Source: Bacteroidota bacterium
GTDB lineage: Bacteria > Bacteroidota > Bacteroidia > Chitinophagales > Saprospiraceae
Length of the DNA: 64,000 bases
Assembly: GCA_029567325.1 (NCBI GenBank)
Contig: JAKQLF010000277.1
Location: 62,001 to 126,000, forward strand
Reading direction: 5' to 3'
This document shows, piece by piece, positions 18,201 to 26,267 of this stretch. The notes beneath the pieces are model-generated. The model made no database searches, was not told where the DNA came from, and saw only the letters and a list, made by a program, of their open reading frames with translations. How positions within the stretch are numbered: position 1 is the stretch's first letter; each line of letters opens with the position of its first letter. A program made the translations under genes and the position numbers.

Positions 18201-18588
18201 TATCTGGCCAGCCATCATTGTTTATGTCTACAATAGAAATACCAGTCATCCACCCTTCATTGGTTAAACCAGAAGATGATGAGGCATTTTCAAAAACAAA
18301 TTTGCCTTTATTAATATATAATTCAGGATTCTTTTGATTGGAGGTAAAGCAAATATCATTCAATCCATCGTTATTGAAATCACCTATACCTACCCCACCA
18401 CCATTGTAGTAATTTGTAAAATTAAATACATTGACAGCATCCCACTCTTCTATCTGATTTTTAAAATGGATATTGGAATGACTGGATTTGATTTTTTGAA
18501 ATAAAACGGGGCTTGACTTTTTACATCCTGATATAGAAGCCATCAAAATGAGTAGTGCTAAAAATATTCTTGACATTTTGGAAGCCAT
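15289..18588 (-). CDS. FG-GAP/VCBS-repeat and ASPIC/UnbV-type (CRTAC1-like) lipoprotein
   Basis: This 1099-aa surface-type protein has a lipobox ending at Cys22 (MASISGC). Many FG-GAP/VCBS calcium-binding blades occur throughout (DFNNDGLNDICF near 70, DINNDGWPDIYL near 115, DYDKDGDLDVYM near 180, and more to the C-terminus). An ASPIC/UnbV-like segment lies near 555-620 (IGAKVVLWQKG, then FWPDQSVQKV). Such proteins are common beside SusC/SusD pairs in Saprospiraceae-type genomes and are thought to bind polymers or act in adhesion; enzymatic function is not established. It lies 212 bp downstream of the SusD gene, separated from it by a strong terminator, so it likely has its own promoter. A TACGTTTG -7 candidate is at 18683-18690 but has no well-spaced -33 element. 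Confidence 0.9.
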   Translation of the reverse strand: MASKMSRIFLALLILMASISGCKKSSPVLFQKIKSSHSNIHFKNQIEEWDAVNVFNFTNYYNGGGVGIGDFNNDGLNDICFTSNQKNPELYINKGKFVFENASSSSGLTNEGWMTGISIVDINNDGWPDIYLSMAAHVGLKNSKNKFYINQKTNPVSFKDQAADYGLDYAGFTTQTAFFDYDKDGDLDVYMLNSAPDDVNPNTIRPRVDDGSFPSSDKLFENTGQNANGIAIFKDVSLAKGITFEGLGLGISIADFNNDGYTDIYASNDFLSNDILYLNESGKGFTNIIQTATGHTSMFGMGIDAADLNNDQRVDIMQLDMLPEDNLRQKKMIARDDYQKKSTSTSERYKYHKQYMRNSLQLNMGDLESKPIFSERGLMYGVACTDWSWSVLLADFDLDGLKDVHVSNGYRKNVTDLDFINYYKNQNIFGDKSAQEKFRKEFVDQIPEVKLNNYAFKAHKNEPFEDVSTKWGLNDLSYSNGAAYGDLDNDGDLDLVVNNIDDEAFLYENKIENGHFLSVKLKGSPQNAQAIGAKVVLWQKGMSQVLENYPVRGFLSSMGREMIFGLGNDSIIDSLQIFWPDQSVQKVTGLQANSIVNLEWQKGGMPFIYDPKSPQNPLFVSAEGVFQFNHKESDYVDFFVRPTLQKMLTRRGPVIKSGNFNGDTLTDFVIGGAYRGSPTQIFIQKTDGKFDSLTMIASQQIEVGDLLVFDHNGDGLDDIMLIPGVADVAIKNKEAYQPMFFENSANQIFTSKAILPDITVCSQKAILFDFDGDKDMDILITNHHQAGQFPMFGTHRYLVNEGGKYVDGKTKWLAQLQSYGLISAVEEVDVDQDGSKELIILAEWQKPILLAKENGEFVVREMGLPAGWWKSLEVVDIDSDGDQDLVLGNEGLNSLYKTNEMKPAYLMGKDFNGDGVYDPIYALHLKDKLVSAHPLGTLTGQIVQFKKRFIKFDDYAKVGFDELFTDNDLANVQKLTATELRSMVAINDGKGNFSLNALPLDAQTAPASKIISGDFNKDGKVDLLVLGNFYPNESLVGPQDGSFGQLLIGDGKSGFQPMDNAKIGLWVLGDVRDALFLKKEQLIICTVNNGKAVGLKCLQ

Positions 18589-18766
18589 TTTTGATCAAAT
18601 GCTCCATAAAGAAATACGGATTTCCGTTGTGGAGTTTATTTTGGTTAATATCAATACTTCATTTATAAATAAAAGTGAGTCACAAACGTAACCAATTAAA
18701 GCGGATTTGCTTAATCACAAATCCTGATTTTCTTAAATTGAAGCTCTTAAGGTAAAATTAAAAAGA

Positions 18767-18791
18767 GAGGCCTTCAATTTTTGAAGGCCTC
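18767..18791 (-). terminator. Intrinsic terminator behind the SusC-SusD operon
   Basis: A perfect 11-bp stem (18767-18777 with 18781-18791, GAGGCCTTCAA arm) has a 3-nt loop. Read on the minus strand it is followed by a U-rich tract (18754-18766). It lies 10 bp after the SusD stop codon. Confidence 0.85.
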
Positions 18792-18800
18792 CATGTGTTT

Positions 18801-20348
18801 TTAATATCCCGGATTTTGATCTCCTTGATCCATATTTGGATTGTTGTCGAGTTCTGTTTGAGGTATTGGCACAAGTTCGTGTTTGTTAGCTTGGAAGTAA
18901 GAAATTGGCTCGCTAGCCAATTTTCCATGCTTTCTCCAACGAAGGATGTCCATATTTCTCACTTGCTCGCCTGCCAACTCAACTTGTCTTTCTCGTTGGA
19001 TAGCTGCTCTCAACTGAGCTTGTGTACCTGTAGGTATATTAGCAGTAGGAATTGGTGGCATTTCTATACCTGGCCTTGCTCTTACTTGATTTACCAATGC
19101 AATTGCAGCTGCAGAGTTACCGAGTTCATTTTCGCATTCTGCCAACATAAGCAATACATCTGCATATCTCATCACTCTAAGGTTGATACCAGACTGTTGA
19201 TTTGCAGCTGCACTCTTATACATGATGGTATACTTCTTCCATGATACTTTTTGAGTTGCTCCTCTTACTGTAGATGTTTGACCTTGTACTTGCTCGTCTG
19301 TGAGGGTAAGCGCACCATTGTTGTATTTGTCACCTGCTACGTAGAAAGTATGTTGGAATCTAGGATCGCTTTTTGCATCACCTTTATCAACATGTTCGTA
19401 TGTATTCAATAACTTATTTGAAGGAATCAAGTTTCTCCAAGCAATAGGCGCATATTCTTGTGAACGTACAGTTTCTTCTTGAACAGCAGCTCCGTCACCG
19501 TCACCACCCCAGTTGAATGCACCATTTGAAGGTGAATATGCAATTTCAAAAATTGATTCAACTCCAAATTCTCCTTCTTCAACAGAATTTAAAGAGTAAT
19601 CAGCTGCTAATGAATAAGTACCTGAACTTACAACTTTCTGCAATTCAGTCTTAGCTGAGTTATAATCACCTTTTTGCAAATAAACTCTAGCCAAAAGCGT
19701 TTGGGCTGCTCCTTTGGTTGCTCTACCTCTATCAGCAGCTGCATAAGTTGCAGGAAGGTTTGCTTCTGCAAATTTAAGATCATCAATAGAAACAGCATAC
19801 ATTTCATCAGCTGATGATTTACCAGCGCTGCCATCTACTGACTCCACAAAAGAAGTATAAAGAGGACCACCACCAAAAACGGTAGCTAATTCATAATAAG
19901 CCCATGCTCTCATGAATCTAGCTTCGCCAATCAATCTGTTTTTCAAAGTTTCAGAAATAGCAGTAGCTGGAACATCTGGACCTTTAGCAATGATCACATT
20001 GGCTCTGTGTATCGTACGGTACCAACCAGTCCAGTTGGCAACAGAAACACCATTTCCTGGATCATGTACACCATTGAGCAACTGAGCTCTGTGAGCCTCC
20101 AACTGACCACCACCAGTAGCCACATCGTCACCTCTCATGTCATGTAAAAAGAAATACTCTCTAGCGCCCAAGTTCAATCCTTGTACCAATGAGTAAATAG
20201 AGTTAACACCTGCGGTTAGTTCTGCAGCATTGTTGAAATAAGTGTCAAACGTTACCCCGTTGGGATTTAGTTTATTTAAATCTTCCTCGTTGCAGCTTAC
20301 TGCAAAAACCATAAGGAAAACGGTGCTTAATAATAATATTTTTTTCAT
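18801..20348 (-). CDS. susD: RagB/SusD family nutrient-binding lipoprotein
   Basis: This 515-aa outer-membrane lipoprotein captures glycans or peptides and passes them to the SusC channel. The lipobox ends at Cys19 (VFAVSCNEED). The N-terminal helical TPR-like region, the central YYFLHDMRGDDVATG and ARFMRAWAYYELATVFGG motifs, and the C-terminal RYADVLLMLAEC and ERQVELAGEQVRNMDILRW motifs are characteristic. Length fits the family (500-600 aa). It is 11 bp downstream of SusC and the operon ends at the terminator after it. Substrate cannot be read from sequence, and no glycoside hydrolase, sulfatase or sigma/anti-sigma pair adjoins it, so this is a minimal pair and not a full polysaccharide locus. 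Confidence 0.95.
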   Translation of the reverse strand: MKKILLLSTVFLMVFAVSCNEEDLNKLNPNGVTFDTYFNNAAELTAGVNSIYSLVQGLNLGAREYFFLHDMRGDDVATGGGQLEAHRAQLLNGVHDPGNGVSVANWTGWYRTIHRANVIIAKGPDVPATAISETLKNRLIGEARFMRAWAYYELATVFGGGPLYTSFVESVDGSAGKSSADEMYAVSIDDLKFAEANLPATYAAADRGRATKGAAQTLLARVYLQKGDYNSAKTELQKVVSSGTYSLAADYSLNSVEEGEFGVESIFEIAYSPSNGAFNWGGDGDGAAVQEETVRSQEYAPIAWRNLIPSNKLLNTYEHVDKGDAKSDPRFQHTFYVAGDKYNNGALTLTDEQVQGQTSTVRGATQKVSWKKYTIMYKSAAANQQSGINLRVMRYADVLLMLAECENELGNSAAAIALVNQVRARPGIEMPPIPTANIPTGTQAQLRAAIQRERQVELAGEQVRNMDILRWRKHGKLASEPISYFQANKHELVPIPQTELDNNPNMDQGDQNPGY

Positions 20349-20359
20349 TTTTTTAAAGT

Positions 20360-23300
20360 TTAGAAGCCAAGATTTAAACCAAATAATATTGTTCTAGCTT
20401 GTGGATAAGTACCAAAATCTACACCACCTACTATTTCTGGGTCATAACCAGTATACTTAGTAAGTGTCAATAAGTTTTGTGATGAAACATACACACGTAG
20501 TCTTTCAACAACGTTTCCTGTCAAGTTTTTCATAGAACTAGCTGGGAAAGTATAACCAATACTCAAGTTTTTGATCCTCATGTATGAGCCATCTTCCAAA
20601 AATCTATCAGAAGTTCTAGCGTTACCATTTGGATCACCACTTACTGCTCTTGGCACGTCTGTATCTGTATTGGTAGGAGTCCATGCGTTTAATACATCTG
20701 TGGTAGCATTAAACAAACGCAACATACCTTGTCCAATTACCTTTGTACCATTGTAAACTTTGTTTCCTTGTACTCCTTGTAAATACATAGTGAAGTCAAA
20801 GTTTTTGAAATTACCAGCCCAGTTCAAACCATAAGAGAACTTAGGTAAGATGCTTCCAAGAAATGTTCTGTCATCAGCGGTAATTTTACCATCGCCATTT
20901 AAATCAGCGAATTTGATATCACCAGGTCTTGTATTAGCATTGATGTAGAAACCTCCATCAGCTTTAGCATTCAATGCATCGATTTCTGCTTGTGATTGGA
21001 AGATGCTTTCTACTTGCCAGCCAAAGAAAGAGTTGATAGGTTGACCAACTTGAGTTCTTGTGATTGCAAATCCACCAAAGTCTGCATTTGCTCCACCATC
21101 AATCGTAGCATTTGGTGTTGCCAAACTTTCTACATTGTTTCTTGTGATGTCAAATGTACCTGTAAGTGCGAAGTTGAAATCGTCACCTTTTCTGAAATTG
21201 TAAGTCAATGCTGTTTCAAAACCTTTATTTCTCATCGCTCCAACGTTTGCAAGTGGAGAACCACTATAACCAATAGATATTGGAACTGGAACGTTTAACA
21301 ATAGACCGTCAGTATATCTTTCGTAAAATTCTGCACTTAGGTCAAATTTGCTATCAAAAACTGACAAGTCAACACCAATGTTTGTCATTGTAGTAACCTC
21401 CCAGCTAAGTGCTGTATTTCCAAGTGAGTTAAAATAAGAACCCAATGTTGGTGTATTGTTGAAAGGATATTGTGTATTGTTAGCTTGAACTAGTGGCTGC
21501 CATTGGTAATCACCCAAACCATTGTTTCCGCTTTGTCCATAACTACCTCTAATTTTCAACTCGCTGATTGCAGTTACATCTTCCATGAAAGATTCTTCAC
21601 TAACTCTCCAACCTAAAGAGATCGCAGGGAAAGTACCCCACTTTCTTCCCGGAGCAAATTTTGAAGAACCATCCCTTCTCACAGAAGCACCCAATAAATA
21701 TTTATCAGCATATGCATAGTTTAATCTACCTACATATGAGAACAAAACATTCTCGCTTAAGTTTGAGCTAGATGTTGGGTTAGACGTACCATTTAATGTC
21801 TTGATGTTGTTATCTGGTCTTTGACCACCAGCATTTACAGATATATTTCTTGCATTTTGACGCTCAGCAACACCCAGTACATTTACACTGTGTTTGTTGA
21901 AAGTCTTATTGAATGTAAGTGAGTTTGTGAAAACAGAAGAGAAAAACTGACCTCTGTTGTCATTTAACTGTGCTGCCAAACGTGAACGGTTTCCGTCATT
22001 ATAAATTGGTAAGAACCCACTAAATCTACTGTAAGCAAAATCTCCACCTGCAGTAAATCTATAAGTAAGGTAATCAGTGAATTTAATGTCAGTGAAAAGT
22101 GTACCAACTAATTTCACACCATTGTCGATTTGATCTTTTTGTTCTTGATCCGCAATTCTCATTGGGTTTTCAGGGTCAGTTGCATCCAAACCTTGAGCAG
22201 TTGTACTGTATCCACCTACCTTAGTAGGGTCAGTTACTGGCCAATATGGAGTCATACGCATAGTGTTCATCAATAAACTACGTCCACCACCTGCTCTTTC
22301 TTGAACACGCTTTGTTGTAGTAGCCATCAAAGTTTGTCCAAAAGAGAAATACTTATTGATTTTGTGATCAGAGTTAACTCTAAAGCTTTTTCTGTCAAAA
22401 TTTGTAAATGGCATGATACCATCTTGTTTGAAGTAACCTACTGATGTATAAAATCTTGATCTCTCATTACCACCAGAAAGTGATAATTGATTATCAGTGA
22501 TTCCAGCTGGATTAAACATCACATCTTGCCAATCAGTGTCAGTTTGTGCAAAAGTGGTTGTTGCTCCTTCATAAATTGGCACATCCATGTTATTGAATCT
22601 GCCAGGGATAGGTTGACCAGAAGCTGTAAGTAAAGCAGTACCATATTGTCTGTATTGCTCACTATTTAGTAAGTCCAAAGTCTTCCATGCACTTTGAGTT
22701 CCATAATAAGTGTCAAAGTTGATTTGTACTTTACCTGCTTTACCAGTTTTGGTAGTGATCAATACTACACCATTTGCAGCTCTTGAACCATAAATTGCAG
22801 CAGATGCTGCATCTTTCAATACTTCAATTGACTCAATGTCTTTAGGGTCAATGTTGTTTAGTGCTCCTTGTGGCACACCGTCAACTACGTACAATGGATC
22901 TGATCCAATACTGATTGAACCGATACCTCTGATTCTCACTCTTGGGTCTGAACCTGGACTACCACCATTGGTGATTGATACTCCGGGAACCCTTCCTTGA
23001 ATAGCTTGAGTAACGCTTCCTACAGGTAAGGCTTTGATGTCCTTTGACTGTACGGAAGAAACTGCACCAGTAATGGAAGTTCTTTTTTGAGTTCCATAAC
23101 CTACTACAACTACCTCTTCCAATGCTTCAGCGTCTTCTGCCAAAACAATGTTGATAGAACTACGACCACCGATCGCTTCTTCTACTGTAGTATAACCAAT
23201 GAAACTAAAAATGAGCACATCACTTGCTGCAGCATTACCAATTGAATACTTTCCGTCAATATCTGTGACGGTACCATTTGATGAATTTTTCACCAATACA

Positions 23301-23455
23301 GTAACACCTATCATGGGATCTCCATCAGAAGTTGTTACTGTACCGCTTACTTGTGCAAAAATGCCAGATATTGGCAAGAAAAAGGCTAGAAAGACTCCTA
23401 TTAATTTACACCTAAATAGGAAAGGTGGTTTTAAATGTTGTGTAGCTTTTAACAT
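20360..23455 (-). CDS. susC: SusC/RagA family TonB-linked outer-membrane transporter
   Basis: This 1031-aa TonB-dependent channel begins with a signal peptide (about 1-34, ending GIFAQ). A carboxypeptidase-D-like regulatory domain follows (about 35-115: VSGTVTTSDGDPMIGVTV, IGYTTVEEAI), then a TonB-box-like segment EEVVVVGYGTQ, the SusC signature in the plug (VDGVPQGALNNIDPKDIES), and a beta-barrel to the terminal aromatic (LGLNLGF). It works with the SusD lipoprotein 11 bp downstream. The start chosen is the ATG with a Lys/Arg-containing n-region. At 1031 aa it is typical for the shorter SusC proteins. Confidence 0.95.
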   Translation of the reverse strand: MLKATQHLKPPFLFRCKLIGVFLAFFLPISGIFAQVSGTVTTSDGDPMIGVTVLVKNSSNGTVTDIDGKYSIGNAAASDVLIFSFIGYTTVEEAIGGRSSINIVLAEDAEALEEVVVVGYGTQKRTSITGAVSSVQSKDIKALPVGSVTQAIQGRVPGVSITNGGSPGSDPRVRIRGIGSISIGSDPLYVVDGVPQGALNNIDPKDIESIEVLKDAASAAIYGSRAANGVVLITTKTGKAGKVQINFDTYYGTQSAWKTLDLLNSEQYRQYGTALLTASGQPIPGRFNNMDVPIYEGATTTFAQTDTDWQDVMFNPAGITDNQLSLSGGNERSRFYTSVGYFKQDGIMPFTNFDRKSFRVNSDHKINKYFSFGQTLMATTTKRVQERAGGGRSLLMNTMRMTPYWPVTDPTKVGGYSTTAQGLDATDPENPMRIADQEQKDQIDNGVKLVGTLFTDIKFTDYLTYRFTAGGDFAYSRFSGFLPIYNDGNRSRLAAQLNDNRGQFFSSVFTNSLTFNKTFNKHSVNVLGVAERQNARNISVNAGGQRPDNNIKTLNGTSNPTSSSNLSENVLFSYVGRLNYAYADKYLLGASVRRDGSSKFAPGRKWGTFPAISLGWRVSEESFMEDVTAISELKIRGSYGQSGNNGLGDYQWQPLVQANNTQYPFNNTPTLGSYFNSLGNTALSWEVTTMTNIGVDLSVFDSKFDLSAEFYERYTDGLLLNVPVPISIGYSGSPLANVGAMRNKGFETALTYNFRKGDDFNFALTGTFDITRNNVESLATPNATIDGGANADFGGFAITRTQVGQPINSFFGWQVESIFQSQAEIDALNAKADGGFYINANTRPGDIKFADLNGDGKITADDRTFLGSILPKFSYGLNWAGNFKNFDFTMYLQGVQGNKVYNGTKVIGQGMLRLFNATTDVLNAWTPTNTDTDVPRAVSGDPNGNARTSDRFLEDGSYMRIKNLSIGYTFPASSMKNLTGNVVERLRVYVSSQNLLTLTKYTGYDPEIVGGVDFGTYPQARTILFGLNLGF

Positions 23456-23985
23456 AAAAAATGATTTGATTTGAATAATAATAAAAAGTTAACGAACTTC
23501 ATTAACGTTTTGTTAAGTGTAAAAGTAACATTTATTATTTTTTTTTCAATTTATAATCAAAAAAGTAATAAAAAAAATACCTCGTACCCAAAAATTTAAA
23601 ACGTTATTGGATTGATTTTCAATTATTTAATTAAGTTATTTAAATCATTTAAAAAATATATAATTGAGAATTTACTATTTTTTTCTGAAAACTGTTAAAT
23701 AATTAACATTAATATCATGCATTAGAGGAATTAAAAGCTGATTTTTTAACAATTTAAAAACCTGAAAGTTTTCAAAAATATATAATTACCCTTACTCAAG
23801 TCCCTGAATAACAAATGCCTGCAGTATCTCCGATTGACGAAACAATAACCAAGTGGCCCTTTGAAATCCAGACTTAAATACTTTTTTTTAAAGGTAATCT
23901 GAATTTCATAAATCCTTTCAAAATTTTATAAGATTATTTCAAATAATTGCTTGTCTTTCAAACTTTTGAGTTTTAAAACAGTACA
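23456..23985. other. AT-rich divergent intergenic region upstream of susC and the kinase
   Basis: These 530 bp are very AT-rich, with long A and T runs near 23535-23600. A minus-strand -7 candidate TATTTTTG lies at 23773-23780, but the nearest CAA to its right is only 16 bp away, so it is weak. No ORF or clear RNA structure was found. Promoters for susC and the kinase should lie here. Confidence 0.5.
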
Positions 23986-25215
23986 TTGAGGAGCAATTCC
24001 AAAAAAGTGCCAGTATTAAACGCTTCACCTGATTATGAAGAGCAAAGACTCAAGGCTTTGTATGACTTCAATATTCTGGATTCTTTGTATGAGTCAGAGT
24101 ATGACGATATTGCCAAAATTGCATCCATTATTTGTGAAACACCTATCTCTTTTATTTCCTTGATGGATAGAGACAGACAATGGTATAAAGCAAAATTGGG
24201 GCTAGAGGTTGCTCAAAATAAGCGCGAAATTGCCATTTGTGCTCATGCTATGGATGATCCTCATCAATTATTTGAAGTAGAGGACCTGAGAAAAGATGTC
24301 CGATTTGAAAAGAATCCATTAGTGATTGGTCAGCCAAATGTTGTTTTCTATGCAGGTGTACCGTTGACTACTATAGATGGCTTTCCAGTGGGTACTATTT
24401 GTGTTCTCGATCAGAAACCCAGAAAACTCAATTCCGCCCAGGAAGCAGCGCTAAAAAGTCTGTCCAATCAGGTGATAAAACTCATGGAATTGAGAAAAAT
24501 CAATGCACTCTTAGAACAAAATAAGAGTGAAATTGAATTAAAAAACGAAGCACTCGAAAAATTGGCCTACATCATCTCTCACGATATACGGTCTCCTTTG
24601 CAATCACTTACCTCTCTGACAGAAATGTTGGAAGAAACCATTGCAGACAACAACCAAGCATTGGAAATCACAAAATTGATCAGCAACAACCTGGCTGGTC
24701 TTACCAAGTTTGCTAATAGTCTCCTTGATTACAACAGTACAAAAAACAAGGAACTACTATGGGAGGAATTACAAATTGAACAAGTCTGGCAGAATATTGA
24801 CATGCTGGTGATGCAAACCAATGATGTAACCATTTACAAACAAAGTACTTGTGATTCGATCGTTGTACCTGAATTTGCTTTAAATCAAATACTACTCAAT
24901 CTCATTACCAACGGCATTAAATATAATGATAAAACTATCGTCATCATCAGCGTTTCTATTACAAAAAGCAAACGTGACTTTATACTGGAAGTTACTGATA
25001 ATGGAAGCGGCATAATCCTTAAGGACGTTGACCGCATATTCAAACCTTTCATCACTTTGGGCAAAAAAGACCGTTTTAATAAAGTGGGTACTGGAGTAGG
25101 ATTGGCAACCGTAGCACACTTGGTAGATCGGATGGGTGGAAATATTACCGTAAATTCTAATAAGGAAATAGGAACTGCTTTTATCATAAAATGGCCTATT
25201 GTCGGAGATAAATAA
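23986..25215 (+). CDS. GAF-domain sensor histidine kinase
   Basis: This 409-aa soluble kinase has an N-terminal GAF domain (about 25-165: RLKALYDFNILDSLYES, PISFISLMDRDRQWYK, YAGVPLTTIDGFPVGTICVLD). A short coiled coil follows at 165-195. The HisKA phosphoacceptor H-box is YIISHDIRSPLQSL near 197, and the HATPase_c domain contains NLITNGIKYND (N-box), EVTDNGSGI (G1) and GTGVGLATV (G2). There is no membrane segment, so it senses cytoplasmic signals. An in-frame stop lies at 23974-23976, only 9 bp upstream of the first possible start, and the next Met is inside the GAF domain, so the start must be TTG at 23986. No response regulator is adjacent. Confidence 0.92.
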   Translation: MRSNSKKVPVLNASPDYEEQRLKALYDFNILDSLYESEYDDIAKIASIICETPISFISLMDRDRQWYKAKLGLEVAQNKREIAICAHAMDDPHQLFEVEDLRKDVRFEKNPLVIGQPNVVFYAGVPLTTIDGFPVGTICVLDQKPRKLNSAQEAALKSLSNQVIKLMELRKINALLEQNKSEIELKNEALEKLAYIISHDIRSPLQSLTSLTEMLEETIADNNQALEITKLISNNLAGLTKFANSLLDYNSTKNKELLWEELQIEQVWQNIDMLVMQTNDVTIYKQSTCDSIVVPEFALNQILLNLITNGIKYNDKTIVIISVSITKSKRDFILEVTDNGSGIILKDVDRIFKPFITLGKKDRFNKVGTGVGLATVAHLVDRMGGNITVNSNKEIGTAFIIKWPIVGDK

Positions 25216-25296
25216 TGCGAGGAAATATAGACGCCATTCCCATTGCATACATCAAGACAACAATGCTTTTATTAATCAGCTTTAAGTTAAAAAAAG

Positions 25297-25770
25297 TCAG
25301 TTTGTGGCTTTGAAGCTGAATTTACTCTGTAAAAGATAACTATAAATCACTGTAATCAAAATGGTAAGCATTCTGGAAGGTGTAGGATAAAATCCAAGCA
25401 CATCAACAAATAATTTCAAACAAATGTAACTGAGCAACATCGCTCCAAGTCCCACAATGAGATACCTGAATAATTGAACTGATGCTCCAAGCGTAGAATC
25501 CTGAAAAGTGATGTATTTATTGAGCAAAAAACCAGAAGTAAAGGTGATGGGAAAAACAAAAAACAAGGAGGCGATGTGCGGACTTAACACCAAAAAGTAT
25601 AAATCAACATTTTGTTTGGCGAAAATAAAATGGTAAAATATAAAGTAAAGAAGTATATCAAATATCAAATTCCCTCCGCCACAAACTGCGTATCTGTAGG
25701 TTTTCAGGGGCATGAACTTTCTAAAAATGAAATAGAAAGTATCTATAAAATTGGTGAGAAAATTTACCAT
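25297..25770 (-). CDS. GtrA-like four-helix membrane protein
   Basis: This 157-aa protein has four transmembrane segments and the GtrA family pattern: KTYRYAVCGGGNLIFDILLYF at the start, FVFPITFTSGFLLNKYITFQD in the middle, and QLFRYLIVGLGAMLLSYICLK after it. GtrA proteins are associated with export or flipping of lipid-linked sugars for surface polysaccharides. No glycosyltransferase is directly adjacent. It is convergent with the histidine kinase (81-bp gap). About 300 bp upstream of its start lies the three-copy near-palindrome cluster, which could control it. Confidence 0.85.
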   Translation of the reverse strand: MVNFLTNFIDTFYFIFRKFMPLKTYRYAVCGGGNLIFDILLYFIFYHFIFAKQNVDLYFLVLSPHIASLFFVFPITFTSGFLLNKYITFQDSTLGASVQLFRYLIVGLGAMLLSYICLKLFVDVLGFYPTPSRMLTILITVIYSYLLQSKFSFKATN

Positions 25771-26267
25771 TCAAGAGTAAGTAAGCACTTTTTGAAGCGC
25801 ATTCTTTTTTTTCAAGTTTAAGACACAATAATAGCCAATTACTTCACACCTAGGTAATGGTTTTGAGATGGGTTTTAGAAAAATGTTGGTTTTGTGAGCA
25901 AATTGGCATTTTATAAAGGCATTGTTGAGATTAGGTTGTAATGTTTTGAAATACAATTCTTGTGAAATATGGGGTTAAAAATGGGAAGATCTTTTTTAAC
26001 CTTAATTTGTATATCAATGAAATTGCTGATTGGTCCAATATCTCTTTTGTTTAATATTGCTATGAAAAAAGTTTTAACTATACTTAAAATATTTTGTTTT
26101 TTATGCAATTATTTTAACTATACTTAAAACATTTGCAACTTCAGCTATTTGTTTTAACTATACTTAAAACAAATAATAAAATTTCATAAGACTAAGTTAA
26201 TCAATGATTTATGATTAAAATGCATAATGGAATGACTGTTTTTTCGATTTAATTTGAAAAATCTATT
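25771..26267. other. Intergenic region holding the 40-bp-period repeat cluster
   Basis: These 497 bp lie between two minus-strand genes (GtrA downstream, GH140-like upstream). Besides the three repeats at 26071-26170, I see AT-rich sequence only. A possible decayed fourth copy, TTTTAACCTTAA at 25994-26005, lies close to two periods before the first full copy. Short ORFs here have no coding character. Confidence 0.6.
26071..26170. repeat. Three 20-bp near-palindromes at exact 40-bp spacing
   Basis: The core TTTTAACTATACTTAAAA is repeated without a mismatch at 26072-26089, 26112-26129 and 26152-26169. Flanking bases extend it to a 20-mer (26071-26090, 26111-26130, 26151-26170) of form GTTTTAACTATACTTAAAAC with one end base changed in copies 1 and 2. 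The 20-mer equals its own reverse complement except at two symmetric positions. The 20-bp interspaces differ (one T-rich, one with GCAACTTCAGC). No cas gene is in the window. It could be a cluster of dimeric-regulator operators, iterons, or a very short CRISPR-like array. Confidence 0.8.

Noticed and set aside
26071..26170. Calling the three-copy cluster a CRISPR array
   Set aside because: Repeats and interspaces are only 20 bp, there are just three copies, and no cas gene or leader is visible; left as an unexplained repeat.
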